Below, in pieces: positions 8,704 through 16,607 of a DNA stretch of 64,000 bases (position 1 is the stretch's first letter; the number at the start of each line of letters is the position of its first letter). Below the pieces are notes generated by a model that saw nothing but the letters and a program-made list of their open reading frames with translations, was not told the origin of the DNA and ran no database searches. This DNA comes from Phytohabitans sp037414955. Lineage in GTDB: Bacteria > Actinomycetota > Actinomycetes > Mycobacteriales > Micromonosporaceae. Where the stretch lies: assembly GCA_037414955.1 (NCBI GenBank), contig JBBEWH010000012.1, forward strand, positions 62,001 to 126,000, written 5' to 3'. The position numbers and the translations under genes are program-made.

Positions 8704-9816
8704 TTAGGCGACTTTGGGCTGGCCGGCCCCGAGGTCGCCGTCCCAGACCCGCACCCAGAGCTGGGGTTGGTTGATCGGTAGGCCACCGGACATGACCCAC
8801 AGCGAGGCGGTGCCGTTCCCCTGGTGCACCAGGGTGATCAGGTCCACGACGCCGTTGCCGTCGTAGTCGCCGACGACGGTCGGCCAGTAGGTGCTGTTCC
8901 AGGTGTAGGGCGTCGGCTGGGTGCCACCGCTCGTGCTGGTGGTGCCGGAGAACCGGTACGTGCCGCCGCCGGTGATGGCGATGAGGTCCACGGTGCCGTC
9001 GGCGTCCAGGTCATCGGTGTCCACAGTGTGCACCGTGCGCACATCGAAGTTCCCCGGCCCGGTCTCCCAGACCATGTAGGGGTTGGTGGCGCCGGACCCG
9101 CCTGGGAAGATCCACAAGCCGGCGGCGGCGCTGCCGTAGTCGTACAACGCCACCAGGTCGTCCCGGCCGTCGAGGTTGAAGTCCCCGGCGGTGATCTTCG
9201 CGGCATTCACCGCGAAGTTGCCCGGCCCGGTCTCCCAGACCATGTACGGGTTGGTGCCGGAGCCGGACACGCCCGGGAAGACCCACAGGCCCGCCGACTC
9301 GTGATCGTAGTCGTACAGGGCGAGCAGGTCGTCCTTGCCGTCGTTGTTGAAGTCGCCGGCCGTGATCTTCATTTTGTTGAGCCAGAAGTTGCCCGGCGGG
9401 GTCTCCCACACCATGTACGCCCCGGTGGCGTCGGGGGTCGCGTTGGACGAGCCGGGGATCACCCACAGGCCGGCCGACCCGTTGCCGTAGTCGTACATGA
9501 TCAGCGCGTCGTTGTGGTTGTCACCGTTGAAGTCGCCAGAGGTGATCTTCGAATGGTTGGACCAGAAGTTGCCGGCCGGGGCGTGCCACGTCCGGAAGTC
9601 GTCCGTCGCGTCTTCGGCCGCCTGCGGCGCGCCGGGGAACACGAGCAGGCCGGCTTCGCCGTTGCCGTAGTCGTAGAGCGCCATCAGGTCGGCCCGGTTG
9701 TCGCCGCTGAAGTCATTCGCGCCCGGGCCCGCGGACGCCGGGCTGGCGACCCCGACCGCCGCGGCCGTCAGCACCGCGGCCACCGTCACCCGGACGGCAT
9801 TCCTTCCCTTGTGCAC
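8704..9816 (-). CDS. Secreted FG-GAP/VCBS-repeat protein
   Basis: The 370-residue protein has a classical signal peptide (KGRNAVRVTVAAVLTAAAVG, cleavage after ASAG near residue 30). About six FG-GAP/VCBS repeats follow. Each has an aspartate-rich loop such as DFNGDNHNDALIMYDYGNG, DFNNDGKDDLLALYDYD, DFNLDGRDDLVALYDYG and DYDGNGVVDLITL. Such DxDxDG loops bind calcium and the repeats form a beta-propeller. No catalytic domain is attached, so it may be a carbohydrate- or protein-binding extracellular lectin-like protein. The repeats GLW(V/I)(F/I)PG and PYMVWETGPGNF recur nearly verbatim, pointing to recent internal duplication. It is monocistronic. Confidence 0.85.
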   Translation of the reverse strand: MHKGRNAVRVTVAAVLTAAAVGVASPASAGPGANDFSGDNRADLMALYDYGNGEAGLLVFPGAPQAAEDATDDFRTWHAPAGNFWSNHSKITSGDFNGDNHNDALIMYDYGNGSAGLWVIPGSSNATPDATGAYMVWETPPGNFWLNKMKITAGDFNNDGKDDLLALYDYDHESAGLWVFPGVSGSGTNPYMVWETGPGNFAVNAAKITAGDFNLDGRDDLVALYDYGSAAAGLWIFPGGSGATNPYMVWETGPGNFDVRTVHTVDTDDLDADGTVDLIAITGGGTYRFSGTTSTSGGTQPTPYTWNSTYWPTVVGDYDGNGVVDLITLVHQGNGTASLWVMSGGLPINQPQLWVRVWDGDLGAGQPKVA

Positions 9817-10089
9817 ACTCGCCTCCTCACGTCTTGGTCAGTGCCACACGTTTGGCGAGGTCGATCGTCGCGGATGCGTGCCGGGCAGAGCCCCGATTCC
9901 AGAAAGCGGCAGAAACCAACGAACGCCTACCCCTCCTACTCCCGTGGGGGAGGTCGAAAGCCCACCACCGGGTGGCTCGGAGAGGACCGTTCCGTCCAGC
10001 TCAACGCGCGGGGTCCATCGAGCGGTGGACGCGAGGTTCGATCGGTTGATCCTGTCGGCGCCGCCGCCGCGGCGACCAGCATTGATGGC

Positions 10090-10821
10090 ATGACGAGCCG
10101 AGCCCTTCTGGCCCTGTTGCCACCCGCCGCGGTCGCCGGATACGCGATCTGGAAGTGGCCATCGCTGGCCGCCGCGGGGCGCGGCGTCTCCACCGCTGAC
10201 GCGATCACCGCCCTAGCGCTCAACAGCGTCGCGGGTGCGGCCATCCAGGCGGCGTTCCTGGTGGGCCTGTACATGGCCGCGCCCGGCCGGCTGGCGGTCG
10301 GCCGGCCGGAGCTGGGCCCGGTACCGGTGCTGATCCTGTCGGTCGCGGTCCTGGCGGTGGCCGGCGCGGTGGCCTGGACGCTGGCCAGCGTCCGGGGCCA
10401 GGTGCTCCGGAGGCGCGCTTTCGCGCGGCTGACCGTCGTGCGGGCGACGCTGGGGGACCGGCGGCGGGCGCTGCTGCTGTTCGGTGGTTCGGCGGCCGGT
10501 CCGCTGCTGCAGGCGGCCGCCATCGTCGCCGTCCTGCACGCCATCGGCCGGCCACGGCCCACATTGGACGTGTTCGTCGCGTACCTCGCGGCAAGCGCCG
10601 CCGCCGCGCTGCTGCCGTCACCGGGCAGCGTGGGCAGCCTCGACATCACGCTGGGCATCACGCTCGCCGGGGTCGGCGCGGACCCACAGACCGCCGTGAC
10701 GGCGGTAGTCGGATACCGGCTGCTGGTCACCTGGCTGCCGCTGCTGCCGTCCGCGCTGGCCCTGGCCTACCTGCGCGCCCCGGCGCGAGCGCGCCCACCA
10801 CCGGCCCTGCCGGCAATCTAG
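10090..10821 (+). CDS. LPG-synthase-type (UPF0104) integral membrane protein
   Basis: A 243-residue protein with about six to seven transmembrane helices. The end carries the family signature of the lysylphosphatidylglycerol synthase transmembrane region/YbhN group: LLPSPGSVGSLDITLG, a hydrophobic block, then VVGYRLLVTWLPLLPSALAL. Family members of about 300 residues act as membrane flippase-like or aminoacyl-phospholipid proteins. This one lacks the soluble aminoacyl-transferase domain and is short at its N-terminus. Start at ATG 10090 is the first in-frame ATG next to the hydrophobic part; no strong Shine-Dalgarno is visible. Adjacent on the 3' side is a broken two-component system on the other strand. 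Confidence 0.7.
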   Translation: MTSRALLALLPPAAVAGYAIWKWPSLAAAGRGVSTADAITALALNSVAGAAIQAAFLVGLYMAAPGRLAVGRPELGPVPVLILSVAVLAVAGAVAWTLASVRGQVLRRRAFARLTVVRATLGDRRRALLLFGGSAAGPLLQAAAIVAVLHAIGRPRPTLDVFVAYLAASAAAALLPSPGSVGSLDITLGITLAGVGADPQTAVTAVVGYRLLVTWLPLLPSALALAYLRAPARARPPPALPAI

Positions 10822-10828
10822 GGCACGG

Positions 10829-11564
10829 TCAGCGAGACGGGCGGGTGATCAGGCCGCGGTCGAGGGCGACGATCACCGCGTGGGTGCGGTCGCTGACGTC
10901 CAGCTTCGCGAAGATGCGCAGCAGGTGGGTCTTCACCGTGGCCTCCGCGATCACCAGCCACCGACTGATGTCGACATTGGACAGTCGTCGGCGACGGCGT
11001 TGAGCACATCCACCTCCCGCGCGGTCAGGGCGGCCTGCGCCGGCTGCCGCAGCCGCGCGACGAGTCGCTGCGCGACCCGTGGCGCGAGCACGGTCTCATC
11101 CCGGGCGGCGACGCGGATCGCGTCGGCGAGCTGCTCGCGCGTGGCGTCCTTGAGCAGGTACCCGATGGCGCCGGCCTCGACCGCGCGCTCGATGTCGGCG
11201 TCGGTCTCGTAGGTGGTGAGGATCAACACCCGGGTACCGGCGTCACGCGCGACGATCTGCGCGGTGGCCTCGACCCCGTCGAGCCCCGGCATCCGCAGGT
11301 CGACCAGTGCCACGTCGGAGCGAGGGTGACCAGGCCGAGATAGGCGGATGGACGCAGCACGGGATTGCCCGGGAACCCCCGGACAATCCCGTAGCTCACG
11401 CCCAGCGCGGCCAGCAGCCCGAACGACCAGTACTTCGTGGCCGGGGGCTGGTCCAGCACCGCGACCGCCGGAGGGCAGAGCCCGAGGAGCACCCAGATGG
11501 TGGCGTACCCCCGGTGCAGCGCCCGCGACCAGGACCGGTCGTCGGAGTCCGGCCGTTGATCCAT
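10829..11564 (-). pseudogene. Two-component system remnant: histidine kinase N-terminus fused to truncated NarL-type response regulator
   Basis: The minus strand starts (ATG 11564) with a sensor-kinase-like N-terminus of two to three transmembrane helices (RGYATIWVLLGLCPPAVAVL, YWSFGLLAALGVSYGIV). Near 11315 it changes frame directly into the middle of a response regulator: SDVALVDLRMPGLDGVEAT with the phospho-acceptor Asp region, then VLILTTYETDADIERAVEAG. A NarL helix-turn-helix follows (LTAREVDVLNAVADD). A second frameshift near 10985 separates the end of the HTH (RLSNVDISRWLVIAEATVKT, LLRIFAKLDVSDRTHAVIV). A single deletion thus removed the kinase core and the receiver N-terminus. Non-functional. 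Confidence 0.75.
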
Positions 11565-11807
11565 TCCAGCTAGCCTACTGTCGCCGGCAGCCGGTCGTCC
11601 GCAACGGCTGGCCTGGCCAGGCGGGCGCGATGCGACGGCCACCAGCTACGTTCGATCGACGGAACCTCGCGTCCACCAGTCGATGGACAACGCCGGCAGC
11701 GTGTCCAATCAGGACATATCCCGACCTGGCATCGGGATCGGCGCTGGAACGTCCGCACCGATCGAGGCCATGGGCTCAGTCATGTCGCTTTGACCTACGC
11801 TTCAGAT

Positions 11808-11915
11808 GTGGAGGGCATAGCTGCGGCTTTTTGGGGTTTGTTGTGCTGTGTCGTTGGGCTGATCGGCACGTTGGGCCTGTGCGGGATTATCGCCGCCAAC
11901 ATGCGGCACAAATAA
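11808..11915 (+). CDS. Candidate small membrane protein (35 aa)
   Basis: A GTG-initiated 35-codon ORF ends in TAA. It encodes MEGIAAAFWGLLCCVV followed by GLIGTLGLCGIIAANMRHK: one long hydrophobic helix with an acidic N-terminus and a basic C-terminus. That matches a single-pass N-out/C-in or stress-type small membrane protein. No good Shine-Dalgarno precedes it. TTGACC-like and TACGCT-like sequences just upstream could make a leaderless transcript. GC bias at third positions is only moderate, so the call is tentative. The rest of the 11565-12078 intergenic stretch shows no gene. Confidence 0.3.
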   Translation: MEGIAAAFWGLLCCVVGLIGTLGLCGIIAANMRHK

Positions 11916-12078
11916 CGCAATCCAGAACAGCGCTGCGGTGCCTCCTCGGCGGTGCGAGGGGACGCGCGACGAAGCTGGCGGCGGAGGGTGGTGCGCCGGT
12001 GCGGTGCTGCCAGTGCGAGGTGTATCGGGGTGAGTAGTGCCAGTGCGACGGTGGCGGCCCTGGGGAGGGAGGGATTGG

Positions 12079-13572
12079 TCAGTGCACGAGGACGGGTTCG
12101 GCGTCGGGGTCCTGTTCCGGCACACCGCGGCGCAGGAGTAGGCCGCAGAGGATGGCGCCGGCGGCGAAGATGCCGGCGGACCACCAGTACGCGGTTTCGT
12201 AGCTGCGCAGCATGGCCTGCGCGAGGGCGTCGGGGGTGGGCTGGCGGGTGGCGAGGTAGTCGGCGGCGGCGCTGGCGGCGAGGGTGTTGAGCAGTGCGGT
12301 GCCGATGGAGCCGCCGATCTGCTGGCTGGTGTTGATGGTGGCCGAGGCGACACCCGCGTCGGCGGCTCGCACGCCAAGGGTGCCGACGCTCATGGCGGGC
12401 GCCATGATGAGCCCGAATCCGATGCCGAGGACGAGCAGCGGGGGCAGGACGTGGGCGGCGTAGGTGCTGTCCAGGTCGAGCCAGGTGAGCCAGGCCATGC
12501 CGGCGGCGGAGACGAGCATGCCGGCGGTGACCAGCGGCTTGGGCCCGATGCGGGGGATGAGCGCGCTGGTGGCGGCGGTGGCGGCGATCATCAGCGCGGC
12601 GACCATGGGGAGGAAGGCCAGTCCGGTCTTGACGGGGCTGTAGTGCAGGGACGCCTGTAGGTAGTAGGTGAGGAACAGGAACACGCCGAACATGCCGGCG
12701 CCGGAGATGAACACGGCGATGTAGGAGCCGCCGCGGTTGCGGTCCAGGACGACCCGCAGCGGGAGCAGTGGGTGTGTGACCCGGGTCTGCAGCCAGACGA
12801 ACACGGCCAGCAGCACGGCGCCGGCGGTCAGGAATCCCCAGCTCATGGGGTCGTCCCAGTCGTATTTCTCGGCGTTGGAGAAGCCGTAGACGAGGGCGAA
12901 CAGGCCGGCCGACGCGGTGATGATGCCGGGCCAGTCCAGGCCGGGGCGGGTGGCGGCCTTCCGGTGGTGCAGCAGCAGGGCGCCGCCGACCAGCGCGACG
13001 GCGGCGAAGGCGAGGTTGACGTACAGGCACCAGCGCCAGGACAGGTACTCGGTGAGTACGCCACCGAGGAGGAGGCCGACGGCGCCGCCCGCGCCGGAGA
13101 TCGCGCCGAACACGCCGAAGGCTTTGCCGCGCTCGCTGGGGCTGGTGAACGTGGTGGTCAGCAGGGACAGGGCGGCGGGCGCCAGGAGCGCGCCGAAGAC
13201 GCCCTGCAGGGCGCGGGCGGCGACGAGTACTTCGAAGTTGCCGGCGGCACCGCCCAGTGCGGAGGCGGCGGCGAAGCCGGCCAGGCCGATCAGGAAGACG
13301 CGTTTGCGGCCGACCACGTCGGCGATCCGTCCGCCGAGGAGTAGCAGGCTGCCGAAGGCGAGGGCGTAGGCGGTGACGATCCATTGCCGGTCGCTGTCGG
13401 TGAAGCCGAGGTCGTGCTGGGCGGTGGGTAGCGCGATGTTCACGATCGTGGCGTCGAGCACGACCATGAGCTGCGCGAGGCCGAGGACCACCAGGATCAG
13501 CCAGCGCCGCCCGTGGTGTGGGTTGTCCGGTGGCGCGGGGGAGGCGCGATGTGTGCCGGCGGTGACGGTCAT
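12079..13572 (-). CDS. DHA2-type (14-TM, EmrB/QacA) MFS drug exporter
   Basis: The 497-residue protein starts at ATG 13570-13572. Key motifs are VVLDATIVNIALPTAQHDLG in helix 1 (motif D1 of 14-TM exporters), GGRIADVVGRKRVFLIGL (motif A), ARALQGVFGALLAPAALSLL (motif B) and GAISGAGGAVGLLLGGVLT (motif C, the antiporter motif). It should export hydrophobic drugs or metabolites in exchange for protons at the cytoplasmic membrane. A TetR gene is divergent 113 bp away, and a dyad lies between them at 13613-13629, the standard layout of TetR-controlled efflux. The C-terminal tail (EQDPDAEPVLVH) is cytoplasmic. Substrate unknown. Confidence 0.9.
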   Translation of the reverse strand: MTVTAGTHRASPAPPDNPHHGRRWLILVVLGLAQLMVVLDATIVNIALPTAQHDLGFTDSDRQWIVTAYALAFGSLLLLGGRIADVVGRKRVFLIGLAGFAAASALGGAAGNFEVLVAARALQGVFGALLAPAALSLLTTTFTSPSERGKAFGVFGAISGAGGAVGLLLGGVLTEYLSWRWCLYVNLAFAAVALVGGALLLHHRKAATRPGLDWPGIITASAGLFALVYGFSNAEKYDWDDPMSWGFLTAGAVLLAVFVWLQTRVTHPLLPLRVVLDRNRGGSYIAVFISGAGMFGVFLFLTYYLQASLHYSPVKTGLAFLPMVAALMIAATAATSALIPRIGPKPLVTAGMLVSAAGMAWLTWLDLDSTYAAHVLPPLLVLGIGFGLIMAPAMSVGTLGVRAADAGVASATINTSQQIGGSIGTALLNTLAASAAADYLATRQPTPDALAQAMLRSYETAYWWSAGIFAAGAILCGLLLRRGVPEQDPDAEPVLVH

Positions 13573-13612
13573 GAGGCAACCTTTCGAACGGACCAGAGGC
13601 TTGATCTCCAGT

Positions 13613-13629
13613 TGGAGGTGACCCCTCCA
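13613..13629. promoter_or_regulatory. Candidate TetR operator
   Basis: TGGAGG-TGACC-CCTCCA is a perfect 6-bp inverted repeat with a 5-bp spacer, flanked on the minus strand by two copies of AACTGGAG. It is the only strong dyad in the 113-bp space between the MFS exporter (start 13572) and the TetR gene (start 13686). It probably binds the TetR product. Confidence 0.5.
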
Positions 13630-13685
13630 GTTCGGTACCGTAGCACTATCCGGAGGGACCACCTCAACTTTGATAGACTGGTCAC

Positions 13686-14366
13686 ATGCACGTAGCCGAT
13701 GCCCTCGACCCCGGCGGCGCGGACCGCCCGCTGCGCCGCGACGCCGAACGCAACCGCCAGCGAATCCTGCGGACCGCGCAGCAGGTCTTCGCCGACCGCG
13801 GCCTGGACGTCTCGCTCGACGAGATCGCCCACCAGGCCGACCTCGGCGTCGGCACCGTGTACCGGCGGTTCCCCACCAAAGAGGCGCTCGTCGACGCGGT
13901 GTTCGAGCAGGGGCTGGCGCGGATGGTCGCGATCGGTCAGGAAGCGTTGGCCGACCCGGACAGCTGGCGCGGCTTGGTCACCTTCCTGGAGCGCTCGAAC
14001 GCGCTCCACGCCACTGACCGTGGCCTGCGTGAGGTCGTGCTCGGCACCCGCTTCGGGCAGCAACGCGTCGCTCGGCTACGCGACAGCCTGCAACCCATCG
14101 TCACCGAGCTCGTCGCCAAAGCGCAGGCCGACGGCAGGCTGCGCGCCGACATCGCCGCCACCGACATTCCGGTGCTCGCCATCATGGTCGGCGCCGTCGT
14201 GGACTATGCCCGCCAGGTGCAGCCAGACATCTGGCGCCGATACCTCCGGCTCGTGATCGACGGCCTGAGCGCCGAACGGACCGATCCGACACCACTACCC
14301 ATGGCACCGCTCGACGTGGACCAACTGGACCAGGTCATGCATTCCTGGCACCCCCACCACCGGTGA
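13686..14366 (+). CDS. TetR-family transcriptional repressor
   Basis: The 226-residue protein has the N-terminal TetR helix-turn-helix at residues about 17-63: RNRQRILRTAQQVFADRGLD, then SLDEIAHQADLGVGTVYRRF and PTKEALVDAVF, a very typical pattern. The C-terminal helices form the ligand pocket and dimer face. Divergent orientation to a DHA2 exporter suggests it represses that pump and itself, and is released by a pump substrate. The sequence TAGACT sits 6-7 bases before the ATG, so the message could be leaderless; no Shine-Dalgarno is visible. It is convergent with the serine hydrolase gene. Confidence 0.9.
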   Translation: MHVADALDPGGADRPLRRDAERNRQRILRTAQQVFADRGLDVSLDEIAHQADLGVGTVYRRFPTKEALVDAVFEQGLARMVAIGQEALADPDSWRGLVTFLERSNALHATDRGLREVVLGTRFGQQRVARLRDSLQPIVTELVAKAQADGRLRADIAATDIPVLAIMVGAVVDYARQVQPDIWRRYLRLVIDGLSAERTDPTPLPMAPLDVDQLDQVMHSWHPHHR

Positions 14367-14386
14367 GGGCTCGTGGTCGCGATGCT

Positions 14387-15511
14387 TCAGGCGGCGCGCA
14401 GCACCGCGGCCGCCAGCCGGGCGTTCTCCGGCGTGAACGGGCCGGACGGGGCGAGCCGCCGCCGCGTGTAGCTGTACGCCACGCCACTGCGCGGGTCCGC
14501 GAACGAGACGGCGCCCACCGCCCCGTTGTGGCCGAACGCGTCCGGGCCGAGGAACGGGAACTGCACCGCCGCCGCCTCGAAGCCGAGCAGGAAGTGGTCG
14601 CGTTGCCCGGTCACCAGGTCGACGCCCGGCGTGTGGGGCCTGGTGAACTCCGCGAGCGTGTCCGGCTTCAGCAGCGGCGGCCGGCCGTCCACCTCGGCGA
14701 TCGTGGCGGCGTACAGCTTCGCCAGCCCGCGCGCGTTGCCCACGCTGCCGGACGACGTGGGACCGAGCGCGCGCACCAACCGGTTGTTCGCGAACTCGAC
14801 GAGGTCGGTGGGCTGGGCCGCGTTGCGGTTGAACGCGATCCCGGTCAGGGTGTCCGGCGCCGGCGCGGTGGCCGCGAGCGCCGCCTGCTGCTCGGGAAAC
14901 AACGGCCGCACCGGCACGTACCGCGCCTCGAGCTCCGCCGGCAGCCCGAGGTGGAAGTCCAGGCCGTACGGTTCGCGCATCCGCGCGGTGTACAGCTCCT
15001 GGATCGACCGGCCGGTCACCCGCCGCACCACCTCGCCGGTGAGCGCGCCGACCACGAACGCGTGGTACCCGTACCCCGTGCCCGGCTCCCAATACGGCCG
15101 CTGACCGGCCAGCCGTTCCGCCAGCACCCGGTCGTCGGCGAGCTCCTCGGTGCGGAAGCCGCCGTCCACACCGATCAGGCCGGCGCTATGCGCGAGCAGG
15201 TCTCGCAGAGTGATCGCACCCTTGCCCTCCGCCGCGAACTCCGGCCAGTACGACGCGACGGTGCGGTCCAGCTCCAGGATCCCCTCCTGGACCAGCAGCG
15301 CCACGACCAGATGTGCGGCGCCCTTACCGGACGAGAACAGCGCGTGCAGCGAGTCGCCCGATACACCGTCACCGGCCCACAGGTCGACCACCTGCTGACC
15401 GTTCAGATACACCGCGAGCTGCGCGCCGGGGTCCACCTCTTCGGCCACCACGGCCGCGAACTCGGCCTTGACGTCCTCGAATCCCGCCGCCACGGTCCCT
15501 TCGATCGGCAT
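14387..15511 (-). CDS. Serine hydrolase, class C beta-lactamase/esterase family
   Basis: The 374-residue protein has the beta-lactamase-related fold. The nucleophile motif SxxK is present as SSGK (about residue 64, in HALFSSGKGAAHLVVALLV). The YxN/YxH-type motif follows as GTGYGYHAFVVGALTGEVV near residue 147, and a late HNGAVGAVSFADPRSG block corresponds to the third catalytic element. These proteins are usually EstB-like esterases or D-aminopeptidases rather than true beta-lactamases. No signal peptide is seen, so it is probably cytoplasmic. Start at ATG 15511 is preceded by GGGAGAGG. It follows the FMN-binding protein on the same strand with a 133-bp gap. Confidence 0.85.
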   Translation of the reverse strand: MPIEGTVAAGFEDVKAEFAAVVAEEVDPGAQLAVYLNGQQVVDLWAGDGVSGDSLHALFSSGKGAAHLVVALLVQEGILELDRTVASYWPEFAAEGKGAITLRDLLAHSAGLIGVDGGFRTEELADDRVLAERLAGQRPYWEPGTGYGYHAFVVGALTGEVVRRVTGRSIQELYTARMREPYGLDFHLGLPAELEARYVPVRPLFPEQQAALAATAPAPDTLTGIAFNRNAAQPTDLVEFANNRLVRALGPTSSGSVGNARGLAKLYAATIAEVDGRPPLLKPDTLAEFTRPHTPGVDLVTGQRDHFLLGFEAAAVQFPFLGPDAFGHNGAVGAVSFADPRSGVAYSYTRRRLAPSGPFTPENARLAAAVLRAA

Positions 15512-15644
15512 GCCGTCACCCCTCTCCCTCGTTGTGCCGGGGGCAACTCCGGGAAGTCCAGGTCCAATGCCGTTCTCGCCAAGAAGTGACCCGGCTCATC
15601 TTCAGCGGGCAGTACCGCGAACGTGCCGATGCCCGCGTGGGTGC

Positions 15645-16133
15645 CTATTCGATGCGGGTGCGGTGGTCCTTGGCGAGACCGTGCAGCGGGCATGGCTGTC
15701 TCGGCTCGCGTGGGCACAGGACCCACAGGTCGGTCGCCGTCGCCCGGTAGAGGCGGTACGGGGCGGAGCCGGTCACGTCGTCCCGGGTCAGCGCGGTGGC
15801 GCCCCGGTCGCTAGGCCCGGGGTACACCCGCAGTCCGCGCTCGAGGTCGTCGCCTTGCAGCTCGCATGCCCGCCCGACCGCGTACAGGGCACGGCCGTGG
15901 TAGGGCGCGACGGTGGAGTCGAATACGACGATGCTCACGTGCGGGCGTTCGCTGAGATTGCGTGAGTGCACGGCGTCGGTTTCAGAGCTCCAGTAGAACT
16001 CGCGGAGGCCGGCGGCGGCGAAGTAGACCGGGGAGGTCCAGGGCCGGCCACTCGGGTCGACCGTGCCAAGGGTGAGGAAATCGTTCGCGTCGAGCAACTC
16101 CCGCGCGTGTGCGGCGATATCGTCGGCTGCCAT
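15645..16133 (-). CDS. Pyridoxamine 5'-phosphate oxidase-like FMN-binding protein
   Basis: A 162-residue protein beginning at ATG 16133, supported by AGGAG eight bases upstream; the long in-frame extension beyond this is not coding. It has the split-barrel flavin-binding pattern: FLTLGTVDPSGRPWTSPVYF at residues 20-39, then FYWSSETDAVHSRNLSERPH and VSIVVFDSTVAPYHGRALY. This fold binds FMN, F420 or heme and reduces or oxidises small molecules. The closest class is the actinobacterial PNPOx-like group of unknown substrate. The C-terminus is Cys/His-bearing (CPREPRQPCPLHGL). Confidence 0.75.
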   Translation of the reverse strand: MAADDIAAHARELLDANDFLTLGTVDPSGRPWTSPVYFAAAGLREFYWSSETDAVHSRNLSERPHVSIVVFDSTVAPYHGRALYAVGRACELQGDDLERGLRVYPGPSDRGATALTRDDVTGSAPYRLYRATATDLWVLCPREPRQPCPLHGLAKDHRTRIE

Positions 16134-16160
16134 CGCGAATGCTCCTAACTGCGTGCCTTG

Positions 16161-16499
16161 AACCTCAGGCCGCGGCCGGTTGCGGGAGGTCGACAGCGGG
16201 CGCCGCTGCGTGGTCCATGGAGACCTGTTCCCGGGGAACATTCTGGTCGACAGCTCAAGACTGAGTGGAAGCTGCTCGAACGGATGGGGGAGCGGATGGG
16301 GTACGACCCCACCGCGATGCTCGTCTACCGGGCGGCGTACTCGCTGATCACGGCGAACGCTGACGACCCGGCGGGTAAGGATGGACACTTCGCCTGGTGC
16401 GCGGCGGCGCTCAACCGGCGGGACATCACCACAGCGCTGCTCGGCTTGCCTTCCGGCCAGCTGCTGGGCGCCCGCCCCGTCCCCGCGATCAAGGACTAA
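16161..16499 (+). pseudogene. Aminoglycoside phosphotransferase-family remnant
   Basis: One frame reads RLREVDSGRRC then VVHGDLFPGNILVDSS, the canonical HGDxxxxN catalytic loop of APH-type kinases. An adjacent frame continues with TEWKLLERMGERMGYDPTAM, LVYRAAYSLITANADD and HFAWCAAALNRRDITTALLG, the standard C-terminus of the same family. The DFE/DW metal-binding segment that belongs between them is missing, and the N-lobe is absent. So a frameshift plus deletion have left only the C-lobe. Dead gene. Confidence 0.7.
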
Positions 16500-16501
16500 C
16501 G

Positions 16502-16566
16502 CGCCGATCAAGGGCTCGGGCACACGCAAGAGAGATCAAAGCGTGTGCCCGAGCCCTTGATCGGCG
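16502..16566. terminator. Long hairpin terminator
   Basis: Two 26-nt arms (16502-16527 and 16541-16566) are perfectly complementary around a 13-nt loop. It lies just past the stop of the phosphotransferase remnant (16499) and downstream of the binding-protein gene on the other strand, so it can act on both sides. Confidence 0.8.
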
Positions 16567-16583
16567 GGGAGACGAGGCGACCG

Positions 16584-16607
16584 CCGGGCGGCCAAAGGGC
16601 CGCCCGG
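16584..16607 (-). terminator. GC-rich hairpin directly after the binding-protein stop
   Basis: CCGGGCGGCC and GGCCGCCCGG form a perfect 10-bp stem with a 4-nt loop immediately adjoining the TGA stop of the sugar-binding protein gene (16608-16610). Probably the primary terminator of the permease/binding-protein transcript, backed by the hairpin at 16502-16566. Confidence 0.65.

Noticed and set aside
14387..15511. Call of the serine hydrolase as a true antibiotic-resistance beta-lactamase
   Set aside because: It has the SxxK motif but no signal peptide and looks closer to EstB-type esterases; resistance cannot be claimed.
16161..16499. Call of an active aminoglycoside resistance gene
   Set aside because: Only the C-lobe remains, split by a frameshift and lacking the metal-binding segment.
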